From Leptospira vanthielii serovar Holland str. Waz Holland = ATCC 700522 (GTDB taxonomy: Bacteria; Spirochaetota; Leptospiria; Leptospirales; Leptospiraceae), in NCBI RefSeq assembly GCF_000332455.1, contig NZ_AOGY02000077.1:1-64000 (forward strand): a stretch of 64,000 nucleotides of DNA. The letters are read 5' to 3'. This document shows positions 9,276 through 18,094 of this stretch, piece after piece; within the stretch, counting starts at the first letter, position 1; every line of letters starts with the position of its first letter. The notes beneath the pieces were generated by a model. The model was not told the DNA's origin. It did not search any database and saw only the letters and a program-made list of their open reading frames with translations. The translations under genes were made by a program, and so were the position numbers.

Positions 9276-10841
9276 ATGTCATCTGTTACTGGTAACTATT
9301 TGGAAAAAGGAAGTATGATAGCGAACACGATTCGTATTTCTTTTGCGGTTGTGATGTTATCTATCAATGTTTTCTTTATGGTCGCCATTCCCACAACCGA
9401 ACGAACAATGAGCCTCATACTTTCCTTTTTAGAGTTTGTGGTTTTATCGTATGGTGTTAGTACTTTCTGGCTGTACAAAAAGCAAAAATTTTATTTAAAA
9501 TTTGCCTACATCTCCATTTTACTCGATATCATCATCTACTCAAGTGTTTTTGCCATTGTAGTCATTATGTCCAAAACACCGGCAGAAAAGGTCGCAATTG
9601 CAACATTACCATTTGTAATGTTGGTTCTTTTATTCGTCGTTATTTATTCAGGGTTTCTTTTGTCGTACCGACTAACAATGGCAGTTGGATATATTGCAAT
9701 TTCTAGTTTACTGCTATATGTTTTTTTAGGAGTAAAAGGAGGTGCAGAAATCAAATTTATTGCAACTGCGGCAAATCAATTTGGGATTCCATTTATAGGA
9801 ATCAATACAATCGCTTTGATATGCGGTGTTCATATGATGAGTGCAGTAGTAAAATTTATGTCGAATTCGAGTAATGAGGCAACAAAATCTGCTGAAGATG
9901 CAAGACAAAAATCAGAATCAGCAAATCTTACAAAACAAAACATCCAGTCGGAAGCAGAGAAATTGAATAAAAGTGTCCAAGAAATGTTAAAATTCATGGA
10001 TTCATTAAATTCTGAAATCCAAACACAAGTTTCCAGTGTCGAGGAAATCAGCGCATCCATGGAAGAACTTGCAGCATCCATGGACAGTGCCAGCGATTTT
10101 GTTAAATCACAGTTTACAAGAATTGATGACTTAAACCAAGAAAGTTCAGTGATGGATAAAATTTTGTCTGAGGTTTACACATCAACGATCAATTTAGCAC
10201 AAACCACAGATGAGTCCAAACAATATAGTGTTCAAGTTACAACTGCTATGGATTCGGTAAGCTCCAATTTTGAAGAAATCAAAGAAAGTTTTCAAAAAGT
10301 GGAAGAAGTTAACCAGATTCTAAGAGACATTGCTGACCGAACCAACTTACTGGCATTAAATGCTTCAATCGAAGCGGCTAGAGCAGGTGAACATGGAAGA
10401 GGGTTTGCCGTAGTAGCTCAAGAAGTGGCTAAACTTGCAGATAGCGCACAGGAAAATGCTTCCTTAATTTCAAAAATTATTACGCAAGCAGCCAAACAGA
10501 TTGTAAGTGGAAATACTGCAGCCTTCGAAACGAAAGAAAAAATGGGAATCCAAGACAAGAGTTTTAGCATTCTCGTTTCAAATTTATCTGATTTAAAGAT
10601 TAAAGTTGAAAAACAAACATCCATTCATAAATCTTTTTTAAATTCATTCCAGGAATTGTTCTCACTATCCAAACAATTGGAAGTTTTGGCATCGGAACAA
10701 AAAACGGGAACACAGGAAATGTCGAGGGCACTTGTATCGATCGAACAATCAGCTTCTTCGCTTGCATCCAATACTTCCCACTTGCGTGACAATGTAGATG
10801 GACTTTCAAAACAATCAGAACGATTGGCAAAACACATTTAA
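9276..10841 (+). CDS. Methyl-accepting chemotaxis protein, multi-pass membrane sensor
   Basis: A 521-residue chemoreceptor. The first ~195 residues hold about six hydrophobic segments with no large periplasmic domain, so sensing is probably within or near the membrane. A long coiled coil follows, and the highly conserved signalling hairpin ([20 protein letters not shown], then [17 protein letters not shown]) lies at about residues 347-395, where CheA and CheW bind. GGAG lies about ten bases before the ATG. It is monocistronic. The same architecture appears in the chemoreceptor at 54369. Confidence 0.92.
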   Translation: MSSVTGNYLEKGSMIANTIRISFAVVMLSINVFFMVAIPTTERTMSLILSFLEFVVLSYGVSTFWLYKKQKFYLKFAYISILLDIIIYSSVFAIVVIMSKTPAEKVAIATLPFVMLVLLFVVIYSGFLLSYRLTMAVGYIAISSLLLYVFLGVKGGAEIKFIATAANQFGIPFIGINTIALICGVHMMSAVVKFMSNSSNEATKSAEDARQKSESANLTKQNIQSEAEKLNKSVQEMLKFMDSLNSEIQTQVSSVEEISASMEELAASMDSASDFVKSQFTRIDDLNQESSVMDKILSEVYTSTINLAQTTDESKQYSVQVTTAMDSVSSNFEEIKESFQKVEEVNQILRDIADRTNLLALNASIEAARAGEHGRGFAVVAQEVAKLADSAQENASLISKIITQAAKQIVSGNTAAFETKEKMGIQDKSFSILVSNLSDLKIKVEKQTSIHKSFLNSFQELFSLSKQLEVLASEQKTGTQEMSRALVSIEQSASSLASNTSHLRDNVDGLSKQSERLAKHI

Positions 10842-10940
10842 TATTGGATTAACCTGTATTAATTTACGTTCGCGTTTGTTTTTGAGATAACGCTGTAGTG
10901 ATGTTACTGCTACTATATGTTGTGTTCTTAATTATGCTTT

Positions 10941-11003
10941 CCCCCGCACCCCGAATAGAAGCGGAAATCCTTTCTTTGCGTAGGCTTACGGGGAAGATGC
11001 GGC
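10941..11003 (-). repeat. Dispersed hairpin repeat, copy D (truncated, touches a gene 3' end)
   Basis: On the minus strand it reads TACGCAAAGAAAGGATTTCC then GCTTCTATTCGGGGTGCGGG, matching the right half of copy E (22450-22524). The left half is missing. Its left edge overlaps the last codons and stop of the propeller lipoprotein gene, so the repeat may have supplied that stop codon. Confidence 0.65.
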
Positions 11004-12095
11004 GATGGAAGTGCCATAGGAAAGTGCTACAAAGACACCGTTTCCATAGGTAAGAGTATACCAAAAAGTCGTGTTCGGTAACGTGCGTGCCGTCCAATTG
11101 ATGCCGTCAGTGGAGGTTGCCGCCTTTGAGGTGTTATAGGCAGCTGTAACAAAGACACCATTTCCAAAGGTAACAGAATACCAATTTGCCGAGCTAGGTA
11201 ACGTTCGCTGTGTCCAATTGATACCATCAGGGGAAGTTGCAGCAATATTGCTGCTATCAGCAATAACCACAAAGACGCCATTCCCGTAAGTAACCGACTG
11301 CCAAGAAGAAGTGCTGGGTAAAGTTCGCTGAGTCCAGTTAATGCCGTCGGGTGATGTTGCCGCTATGTTGTTACCATAAACGATAGCAACATAGAGTCCG
11401 TTCCCGTAAGTAACAGCCCACCAAGTATCAGTAGTTGGCAAAGTTCGCTGAGTCCAGTTAATGCCATCGGGTGATGTCGCGGCCCTTGTGCTGGAAATAT
11501 CAATGGCAACAAAAAGACCATTCCCGAAGGTAACCGATTGCCATCCGACTGCAGGAGCAGGTAAGGTTCCTTGTGTCCAAGTGATGCCATCGGGCGAAGT
11601 CGCTGCAATGGTACTGCTGCTACTAGCTACCGCCACAAAGATTCCGTTCCCAAAGGTGATAGAAATCCACCAGGCACCCACTGGCATGGTACGTTGTGTC
11701 CAGGTGATTCCATCTGGTGACGTTGCTGCCGTTGTGCTTCCGACTCCATCAGCAACTGCCACAAAGACACCATTCCCGTATGCAACGGAAGCCCAATTTC
11801 CCGTTGGTATCGTTCTTGCTGTCCAAGTGCTTCCATCCGAACCCAAAAAAGGAGAATTGACTAACTTCGAGTAATTGATTCCGCAATGAGAAGATGGATC
11901 ACGTAAACTGAATTTTAAAAGTATGGTGGAAATATTTGTTTTACTATGTGGATCACAAATATTTTCCATTGGAGTTTGTTTACAGGAATTGGATAAAAAT
12001 AAACAGACGATTGCAAAAAATAGAAAGAAAAGTTTTTTACACTGTTGCTTCAAGATCAAATTAAGGAAAAGAGTTGTGCTTAAAATAATTTTCAT
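10986..12095 (-). CDS. Seven-repeat beta-propeller lipoprotein
   Basis: 369 residues. The N terminus is a signal peptide ending FLSNSC, a spirochaetal lipobox, so the mature protein is probably lipid-anchored. After residue ~90 come seven near-identical 40-residue repeats of the form DGINWTQRTLP..W.SVTYGNGVFVA....IAATSP. Seven repeats of this length fit one seven-bladed propeller. The repeats are also very similar at DNA level, suggesting recent tandem amplification. The last repeat stops at AASSP, exactly where the next DG would start, and repeat copy D overlaps the stop. No catalytic residues are evident; ligand binding at the surface is an inference. Confidence 0.8.
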   Translation of the reverse strand: MKIILSTTLFLNLILKQQCKKLFFLFFAIVCLFLSNSCKQTPMENICDPHSKTNISTILLKFSLRDPSSHCGINYSKLVNSPFLGSDGSTWTARTIPTGNWASVAYGNGVFVAVADGVGSTTAATSPDGITWTQRTMPVGAWWISITFGNGIFVAVASSSSTIAATSPDGITWTQGTLPAPAVGWQSVTFGNGLFVAIDISSTRAATSPDGINWTQRTLPTTDTWWAVTYGNGLYVAIVYGNNIAATSPDGINWTQRTLPSTSSWQSVTYGNGVFVVIADSSNIAATSPDGINWTQRTLPSSANWYSVTFGNGVFVTAAYNTSKAATSTDGINWTARTLPNTTFWYTLTYGNGVFVALSYGTSIAASSP

Positions 12096-12337
12096 TTTAT
12101 GATATCTACCGTTGTTCCAAACAATCTGGTAAACCAGGGGGTATACCTTGTCAATAAACTCTTTTTTAGGACTATAGGAGAAGAGGAATTATCTATCTAA
12201 ATCACATCATATGAATGATAATAATGTAATGATAATACAATCAAAAAAATTAATAATTATTGAATTCCAAAAAAAAATGGATGCAAACATATGTTTGGTT
12301 TGACGGTACTAAATTTTTTCTATACTAGTTTATGATT

Positions 12338-13129
12338 TTAAAAAACTTTTAGTATCTTATCAATCTCTTCGTTTTGTATGTACCAACGAATTGACTCTCC
12401 CTTTTTAAAAACGATGGAAGGCGAAATTCCGAAGATTTCCCGGAACACATTGGTAAAGTGAGCTTGGTCGTAAAAGCCTGCACTCAGGGCCGCATCGGCA
12501 AGCTTTGCCCCTTGTTTGAGTGCGATCACTGCAGTTTTGATTCGAAACCACTTACGAAAAGCCCGAATAGGGAGACCAACCACGTTCTTAAATTCGTGTT
12601 GTAGCCAAGACTCAGACATTCCGATTTCACTTGCAAGTTCTTCGACATTTACAGTTTCTTCAGGGCTCTCTATGAGTATACGTAAAACATGGATTAGACG
12701 ATCATTGTCTTGTATTTTTTTGGCAGGTGTCAGTCGATTAAAGGGAAAGGAACTGCTTAGAATATCAGGATATTTTTCCGGGTTTGCGGTCCGAATTTCA
12801 AAACAAGTAGCAATCAATTCCGGAGCCCAAGTGGGATTTGAGGAAAGTCCTTTGGGGCCTGCCTCCCTTGTTAGAATCTCGCCGATTTCACTTCCGGGAT
12901 CCGCAAACAAAATTCCGACAGGTCCGTTAAGAACTGTTTCGTGACTCAATGTTCCATCAAAAACAAAACAACGAGAACTCATCCACTGCCCGTTCCCTTT
13001 AACACGTTTTTTGATTTCCGTATTAAGGCCTACTACCGTTGCAGAGGTAACAGTCGAATGAAACGCAAGATACGGCAATTGGCCGACGAAGAGCACAGCA
13101 CCTCGAAGGGCACAGATTACGGTCTGCAT
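12338..13129 (-). CDS. AraC-family transcriptional regulator
   Basis: 263 residues. The C-terminal third carries two helix-turn-helix units of the AraC/XylS type: VEELASEIGMSESWLQHEF and LADAALSAGFYDQAHFTNVF followed by REIFGISP, the usual family ending. The N-terminal ~150 residues are a divergent effector domain I cannot assign. It stands alone, so its target is unknown; the thioesterase gene upstream on the same strand is a possible neighbour target. Confidence 0.88.
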   Translation of the reverse strand: MQTVICALRGAVLFVGQLPYLAFHSTVTSATVVGLNTEIKKRVKGNGQWMSSRCFVFDGTLSHETVLNGPVGILFADPGSEIGEILTREAGPKGLSSNPTWAPELIATCFEIRTANPEKYPDILSSSFPFNRLTPAKKIQDNDRLIHVLRILIESPEETVNVEELASEIGMSESWLQHEFKNVVGLPIRAFRKWFRIKTAVIALKQGAKLADAALSAGFYDQAHFTNVFREIFGISPSIVFKKGESIRWYIQNEEIDKILKVF

Positions 13130-13205
13130 CTGCTCATGTTAAATGAAAAACCAGTCAAACACAATCGAAAACTTTGACTGGCTCAATGGATGGAAACAAA
13201 AAAAA

Positions 13206-13676
13206 TCAACGCGGTTCTGCGATCACATATTTGTATTTTGCTTGGGCTGCTCTTTTATTTTCTTCGTTAAAAAAATCGCAGACATATTCCAAAAGTTTTC
13301 CGTTCTTTTGAACGAGTCTTGCTTTGGCGTAAACGGTTTCCGTCCGAACGGGGCGAAGGTATCGTATCGATGCGTCCATCGTGAAAGTTCTTTCCTTTTC
13401 ATTTTCCACATGGAAGAACGCCATGATGGATGTGAGCGTATCACCAACAGTAAAGAAACAACCTCCGTGCATAAATCCGTGAAGGGCTCTGTTGTTTTGA
13501 GAGTAGGGAATGTCGGCTTCGGAAATTTCTGCGGTGAGATTCAAAACTTTCATATTCGTCGCACCTGGATGGCATTGGTCGATTAGATTCTGAGCCTGTT
13601 CCACCAAAGTAGAGTTTTCCTTTAAAGTAAAAATGTCCAATGGCACATTATGATATAATAATTCTAGGACCGTCAT
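13206..13676 (-). CDS. PaaI-type hotdog-fold thioesterase
   Basis: About 156 residues from the ATG at 13676, which is preceded by AAGGGGG at good spacing; the longer open frame to 13772 lacks this. The core HGFMHGGCFFTVGDTLTSIM is the helix of PaaI/YbgC-like hotdog thioesterases, followed by the strands TMDASIRYLRPVRTETVYAK. The family hydrolyses acyl-CoA thioesters, and substrate cannot be read from sequence. It is probably a homodimer or tetramer in the cytosol. Confidence 0.8.
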   Translation of the reverse strand: MTVLELLYHNVPLDIFTLKENSTLVEQAQNLIDQCHPGATNMKVLNLTAEISEADIPYSQNNRALHGFMHGGCFFTVGDTLTSIMAFFHVENEKERTFTMDASIRYLRPVRTETVYAKARLVQKNGKLLEYVCDFFNEENKRAAQAKYKYVIAEPR

Positions 13677-13961
13677 TTTTCCCCCTTTTATTAGGAGAAG
13701 AGTAACATGTTGCCACGTAAGAGTCTTGGAAAAACCTGCAGATATTGATTTTCTTTCTGAACCGCTAATCAAATGTCAGGGGATTTTTTTGCTAAAATCT
13801 AAATCTTGTCTCCTATATTTGTTTAGCATTTTGATTGCAATACAATTATTATGAAATAATTTCTTTCCAATCTCCGCGAGCCTCCGATTTTTTGATTGTA
13901 TCGAAGTTTCTTAAGTAAGAAAATGCAAGTGTGCTAAGATAGGATTCTAATAGTTAAACTT

Positions 13962-14648
13962 ATGAGAATTAAAATACAATTTTATAGTCTATGCCTCTTC
14001 TGCTTTCTTGATTGTCAACCACCGGATCTATGCAATGCTGCTGATACTACAAGTACATGCGGAATCTTACAATCGACTTTACAAAATCCTAATACGGCAA
14101 ATTTGCCGAGTGTTCCTCACTGCTCTATTTGTAGAATGTTTGTTACAGCATTGCCTTATAATGCAAATCTGGGCGGGATTGTTGGTGCTGATAACAAATG
14201 TTCAACGGCTTCTAATAAACCTTCCTCTGGTACATATAAAGCATTGATAGTGGATGACGTCAATCGCAGAGCCTGTACAAGTGTTAACTGCACTTCTGGT
14301 GGGGTAACAGAACAGATCGACTGGGTATTGGCACCAAATACCACGTATGTGCAAGCAATCGATACATCCAAAACTATTTTCATATCCAATGCCAATGGGG
14401 TAAATACCAATAACTTAACGGACGTAATTTCGCCAGCATCGACGGGAATTTGGACAGGTATCAGAAACAATCCCTCTTGGGATTGGCTAACCTATTCCGG
14501 ATTTACATGTTCGTCATGGACCGATGGTGTCACTACTACTTGCGGTTCCTATGGGGTTACTTCGTGGACTGATAGCCGTTCGATCTCTATCTATACCGTT
14601 ACTGCGGGCGGACCTACTCAATACAATTTACTCTGTGTGGAACAGTAG
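13962..14648 (+). CDS. DUF1554 family lipoprotein
   Basis: 228 residues with a signal peptide ending FCFLDC, a spirochaetal lipobox with Cys18. The body matches DUF1554: RMFVTALPYNANLGGIVGAD, NKCSTASNKPSSGTYKALIV and a C-terminal SWTDSRSI...NLLCVEQ, with several conserved Cys pairs. The domain is abundant in Leptospira surface lipoproteins and resembles a C-type lectin-like fold. Its role is not known. A short 15-base gap separates it from selO, but selO has a different kind of product, so co-transcription may be incidental. Confidence 0.85.
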   Translation: MRIKIQFYSLCLFCFLDCQPPDLCNAADTTSTCGILQSTLQNPNTANLPSVPHCSICRMFVTALPYNANLGGIVGADNKCSTASNKPSSGTYKALIVDDVNRRACTSVNCTSGGVTEQIDWVLAPNTTYVQAIDTSKTIFISNANGVNTNNLTDVISPASTGIWTGIRNNPSWDWLTYSGFTCSSWTDGVTTTCGSYGVTSWTDSRSISIYTVTAGGPTQYNLLCVEQ

Positions 14649-14663
14649 GGTGGTCTAATTGAT

Positions 14664-16130
14664 ATGCCTCCACTTTCCTTTCCATCGTTTCCCGTTGGGG
14701 AAACAACCTATACTTCCTTACCCAATTCATTTTTCCAATCCACCAAACCCACTCCCGTTTCTTCTCCCAAAGTATTATTTTGGAACGATGTTTTAGCACT
14801 TGAGTTTCAATTTTCGCATTGGAAAAAGGAGGCGGAAGCCACCGCTCATTTTTTTTCTGGGACAAATCTTCCGGAAGGCATCCAACCATTTGCACAAGCC
14901 TATGCCGGACATCAGTTTGGACACTTTACAATGTTAGGCGATGGTCGAACGATTGTGATGGGCGAATTCAAAAACCGAAGTGGGGAACGATTTGATTTCC
15001 AATGGAAAGGATCAGGAAGGACCAAGTATTCGAGAAATGGTGATGGTCGTGCCACCCTCAGTGCTATGGTGCGAGAGTATATCATGAGTGAGGCGATGGT
15101 TGGCTTACAGATTCCAACAACTCGAAGTTTGGCTGTGGTGAAAACGGGAGAGGCCGTTTTACGAGAAGACCCCCAGGAAGGAGCCGTTTTGACTCGGGTG
15201 GCAAAAAGCCATATTCGAGTGGGAACATTTGAATATGCGTATCAAACTTTATCCTTGGAAGAATTGGAAGTTTTATTTCAATACACTGCCAATCGGCATG
15301 CTCCAGAAGTTTTGCAAACAGACAATCCAGCACTAACATTTTTGGAGTTTGTGATGAAGCGCCAAGTAACCCTTGTCACAAATTGGATGCGAGTTGGATT
15401 TATCCATGGTGTGATGAATACCGACAATATGAGTATTGCCGGAGAAACCATCGACTATGGTCCCTGTGCCTTTATGAATGGATTCTCCGCAAAACGTGTG
15501 TTTAGTTCCATTGATGCCAATGGGCGTTATGCATTTTCCAATCAAGTGGGGATTGCCCAGTGGAACCTTGCTTGTTTAACTAATTCCCTCCTCCCTCTCA
15601 TAAACTCGAATCAGGAGACTGCTATTGAGTTGGCAAAAGCAAAACTGAACGAATTGGAAACTTGGTTCCAAAAAAGTTACATACAAATGTTAGGTGAAAA
15701 GATTGGGTTTCCCAACCTAACAGAAAAAGATTTACCCTTACTCCAAAACCTTTATCAGTGGATGCAAGACACCGAAGCCGATTTTACCAATACATTTCTG
15801 GTATTGGAGGGAGTCTATACACCAAAAGATTCGATTTATAATGATAGTCGATGGAAAGATTGGGTGAAGGTTTGGATGGAGGAAAAAAAGAAACAAGGGA
15901 TCCGCGAAGAGGATGCGATCTCACTCATGCAAAAAACCAATCCAAGTTTGGTTCCCAGAAATCATCTCGTGGAAATCGCACTTGCGAATGTAAACCAAGG
16001 TCTTTCAAGTGTTGCCGAACAACTCATCGAAAGGAGTTTGGCCCCTTACAAACGTGAATTAGGTTATGACTACTCAGAAGAAGTCCCTACTGGTGGAGAT
16101 GGCAATTACAGAACGTTTTGTGGCACTTAG
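14664..16130 (+). CDS. selO: SelO-type protein adenylyltransferase
   Basis: 488 residues, the normal length for bacterial SelO/YdiU. This pseudokinase-fold enzyme transfers AMP to Ser/Thr/Tyr of target proteins. Visible landmarks are AYAGHQFGHFTMLGDGRT, the lysine-containing FQWKGSGRTKYSRNGDGRA, IPTTRSLAVV, GVMNTDNMSI (metal/AMP loop with Asn and Asp), and the C-terminal NYRTFCGT typical of the family. It is likely a redox-stress-linked enzyme in the cytosol by family knowledge. Confidence 0.93.
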   Translation: MPPLSFPSFPVGETTYTSLPNSFFQSTKPTPVSSPKVLFWNDVLALEFQFSHWKKEAEATAHFFSGTNLPEGIQPFAQAYAGHQFGHFTMLGDGRTIVMGEFKNRSGERFDFQWKGSGRTKYSRNGDGRATLSAMVREYIMSEAMVGLQIPTTRSLAVVKTGEAVLREDPQEGAVLTRVAKSHIRVGTFEYAYQTLSLEELEVLFQYTANRHAPEVLQTDNPALTFLEFVMKRQVTLVTNWMRVGFIHGVMNTDNMSIAGETIDYGPCAFMNGFSAKRVFSSIDANGRYAFSNQVGIAQWNLACLTNSLLPLINSNQETAIELAKAKLNELETWFQKSYIQMLGEKIGFPNLTEKDLPLLQNLYQWMQDTEADFTNTFLVLEGVYTPKDSIYNDSRWKDWVKVWMEEKKKQGIREEDAISLMQKTNPSLVPRNHLVEIALANVNQGLSSVAEQLIERSLAPYKRELGYDYSEEVPTGGDGNYRTFCGT

Positions 16131-16160
16131 TGGCGAATTGAAAAGTTATCAAAGTGCCAC
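16120..16160. other. Perfect 9-bp inverted repeat at selO 3' end
   Basis: GTGGCACTT at 16120-16128 is the exact reverse complement of AAGTGCCAC at 16152-16160. The loop is 23 bases and there is no T-tract, so it is a weak terminator candidate between the convergent selO and lysoplasmalogenase-like genes. The left arm overlaps the last codons of selO. Confidence 0.4.
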
Positions 16161-16197
16161 TTCCTCACAGATTTGTTTCAATAAGAATGTATAACTG

Positions 16198-16851
16198 TCA
16201 GATCAATCCTACAGAATATGCAATTAGAAATTGGGCTGTGTAATACAGTGGCAGACCGATAGCCCTGTTCAGAAATTCTTTTTGTACGAACCGATGCCGT
16301 GCCACAAAGATATCAGACACATAGAATAAAATTGCGCCAACTAACACTAAATAACGACCAGTGGTGCCTATTGCAAAATGATTCCACAATGAAGCAGCTC
16401 CAATCACCATCGCTGTGATGATGATGATATATCCCAAAACAGGTCCTCGCATATTCCCAAGATTTGCCTGTAGTCGCATATAAATGACGACACTCGTAAG
16501 TATGCAGACTGCTCCTATTGCTATCATGACCCATCCCAGCTCGCCCAAATGAGAAAAGGCTATGGTGTACATGATGTGACCTGCGAGAAATGCACCAAGG
16601 CCTGCTGTAAAAACCTTTTTATGAAAGAAAAAAATCAGGCAGATATCTCCGATAAAACTTAGAACCAAACCAACAAGGATGAGATAATGGTAAGTTGAAT
16701 ATTGATGGATTTGGAGAAACGCAGTGATTACAAAAAGAGATGATAAAAGTGGTTTCACACATAACAGACCTTTTATAGATTCTTTTTTTTCAAAGAAAAG
16801 GAGGATTACAAGGAGTGGGAGTGCTGAAATTAAAATGAGAGATTGATTCAT
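16198..16851 (-). CDS. YhhN/TMEM86 family membrane protein (lysoplasmalogenase-like)
   Basis: About 217 residues from the ATG at 16851, preceded by AAAGGACG at 7 bases; the open frame extends to 17007 but the extra 52 residues are hydrophilic and unsupported. Around eight membrane helices. The family signatures are present: LSFIGDICLIF, GLGAFLAGHIMYTIAF and FYVSDIFVARHRF, with the paired Asp residues thought to be catalytic in TMEM86 enzymes. Family members hydrolyse the vinyl ether of lysoplasmalogens; actual substrate here is unproven. Confidence 0.82.
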   Translation of the reverse strand: MNQSLILISALPLLVILLFFEKKESIKGLLCVKPLLSSLFVITAFLQIHQYSTYHYLILVGLVLSFIGDICLIFFFHKKVFTAGLGAFLAGHIMYTIAFSHLGELGWVMIAIGAVCILTSVVIYMRLQANLGNMRGPVLGYIIIITAMVIGAASLWNHFAIGTTGRYLVLVGAILFYVSDIFVARHRFVQKEFLNRAIGLPLYYTAQFLIAYSVGLI

Positions 16852-17110
16852 GAAGAGACGTCCTTTGCCAATGGATAGGATCTTAACACTGAAATCAATA
16901 GAATGCAAATTTTTTTGATATTGGTTTTCGGTGGTGGGAGCTAGATTTGCCTCTAGTATGTTTGAGAATTCTGACCTGCTCCCCATTTTGCTCCGGTCAA
17001 GTGACACATTTGGTATCTTGTGATTCCAGTACCAAATTCAAAGGTGCCACCTAACACATCTAGTTTTCTTTATTCCTTCAGTTATAATATTGAACTGTTG
17101 TGAACCGGTG

Positions 17111-17244
17111 TCATTTACTTCCCCAAAATACATTTTCAGCTTCTTGGTCTTCGGAAAAAAGCCAGACTTCTTTAATTTGTCCATTCTGAATTTTTAACAG
17201 GTCAACTCCTGCCATTGCTATAAAAAAAGGTATACCTGTTTTTT
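17111..17244 (-). pseudogene. C-terminal fragment of an NTF2/SnoaL-like protein
   Basis: On the minus strand an open frame reads KTGIPFFIAMAGVDLLKIQN, then GQIKEVWLFSEDQEAENVFW and GSK before a stop at 17111. This is the last two strands of a SnoaL-like (NTF2 fold) protein (hDllri.dGkI.e.w.f.D). The frame is cut exactly where dispersed repeat copy B begins at 17245, so the 5' part has been replaced or lost. Confidence 0.5.
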
Positions 17245-17314
17245 GGGGCACCTCGCAATCGTTAGTTTAAGTTTGATTATATTCGGTATGCGACCGGGCT
17301 TTTCGTTCCGATCG
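17245..17314 (+). repeat. Dispersed hairpin repeat, copy B (right part missing)
   Basis: GGGCACCTCGCAATC, then GCGACCGGGCTTTTCGTTCC and GATCG. The left half matches copy C (17705) closely, including CCTCGCAATC and TTTAAGTTTGA. After GATCG the similarity stops and the hairpin and right half are absent. The repeat interrupts the NTF2-like gene fragment on the opposite strand. Confidence 0.65.
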
Positions 17315-17365
17315 TTTCTTCTTTTTATCAATCACGAGATGGATCAGTGAAGTTCAAGAATAGAC

Positions 17366-17488
17366 CTACTTTTTCGCGGGAACCTGCTTTGCAGCAGTGG
17401 CCGCATCTTTTTTCCCTTTGGCAATAGCACTCTTTGCGTTTTTCTGCGATGTCTGTTTTGTTTTCGTTTTCGGATTTTTGTCGCCCAT
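17366..17488 (-). CDS. Small basic protein of the MGDKNPK type
   Basis: A 40-residue protein starting MGDKNPKTKTKQTSQKNAKS and ending in a Lys/Ala-rich tail. The ATG at 17488 is preceded by CAGGAG at 6 bases, a strong ribosome binding site; the longer open frame to 17578 has none. Short MGDKNPK proteins of this kind are common in proteobacteria. The surrounding 300 bases are clearly more GC-rich than the rest of the window, pointing to recent transfer. Function unknown; probably nucleic-acid or general polyanion binding from its charge. Confidence 0.65.
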   Translation of the reverse strand: MGDKNPKTKTKQTSQKNAKSAIAKGKKDAATAAKQVPAKK

Positions 17489-17704
17489 TTGGTCTCCTGA
17501 CTCATCGGTCCGGGGCTTTGGTGGCCGCGCCGTAACTACAACCGAGAGGGAATCATCGATAACATCGGTTGTAAACAAGAAAACGCAAATGTGACACCCG
17601 TCGCCGTATGAACGCTCAAGGCCGGCAATGGCGTTATGGAAATGAAAAAATCTGCAGCTTCGGTACCACGAAGAACATCTGTTAGCGAAAGCGTTTCCTC
17701 ATGT
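17489..17704. other. GC-richer intergenic stretch of probable foreign origin
   Basis: Between the MGDKNPK-type gene and repeat copy C. Base composition is visibly richer in GC than the flanks (for example GTGGCCGCGCC and GAACGCTCAAGGCCGGCAAT). Open frames exist on both strands but none has a recognisable product or a ribosome binding site. It probably arrived with the small gene. Confidence 0.4.
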
Positions 17705-17819
17705 GGGCACCTCGCAATCAAAAGTTTTATATTGATTTAAGTTTGAAAGCGACCGGGCTTTCCGTTCCAATCTTTTCGCATACGCGAAAAGGATTTTCAC
17801 TCCAATCCCTGGTGCGGGG
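17705..17819 (+). repeat. Dispersed hairpin repeat, copy C (best complete copy)
   Basis: GGGCACCTCGCAATC at the left, then GCGACCGGGCTTTCCGTTCC AATC, a perfect hairpin CTTTTCGC-ATAC-GCGAAAAG, and GGATTTTCACTCCAATCCCT GGTGCGGGG at the right. It is the clearest full-length member and defines the layout: left conserved box, variable spacer, CCGGGC box, hairpin, right box. Confidence 0.8.
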
Positions 17820-17840
17820 TGGAATTTGGGAGTAATATAA

Positions 17841-18011
17841 CTACTGATTGTTGAATAATTTCCTGAAATCTTCGGATTCTAGATAGAAAGTGAAATTTTC
17901 AGAGGCTTTATTGAGAGAATATTCGTCCAAATCCAAATTGCCTTGAAGAGTGTTTTTTGTGATGACCCCAGATGTATCCTTTGGATAAATCGTTCCCCTG
18001 CCTTTAACGAT
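17841..18011 (-). pseudogene. C-terminal fragment of an unidentified gene
   Basis: An open frame without start codon, opened by an upstream TGA, reads GTIYPKDTSGVITKNTLQGN, then LDLDEYSLNKASENFTFYLE, SEDFRKLFNNQ and a stop. Codon usage looks protein-like and continuous, so I take it as the end of a broken gene. I do not recognise the family. Confidence 0.35.
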
Positions 18012-18094
18012 TCAGGACTTGCATTTTTTAGAATGTTGGTCATATAGAAATGTCATGACAAAGTTCGACTGTTCTCAAGCGCTAAAATCTTTTG

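Noticed and set aside
11461..11874. 137-codon open frame opposite the propeller gene
   Set aside because: A mirror of the repeated coding sequence on the other strand, periodic only because the real gene is.
17536..17721. 61-codon open frame on the minus strand
   Set aside because: No ribosome binding site, runs into repeat copy C, and the product looks like no known protein; described as GC-rich spacer instead.
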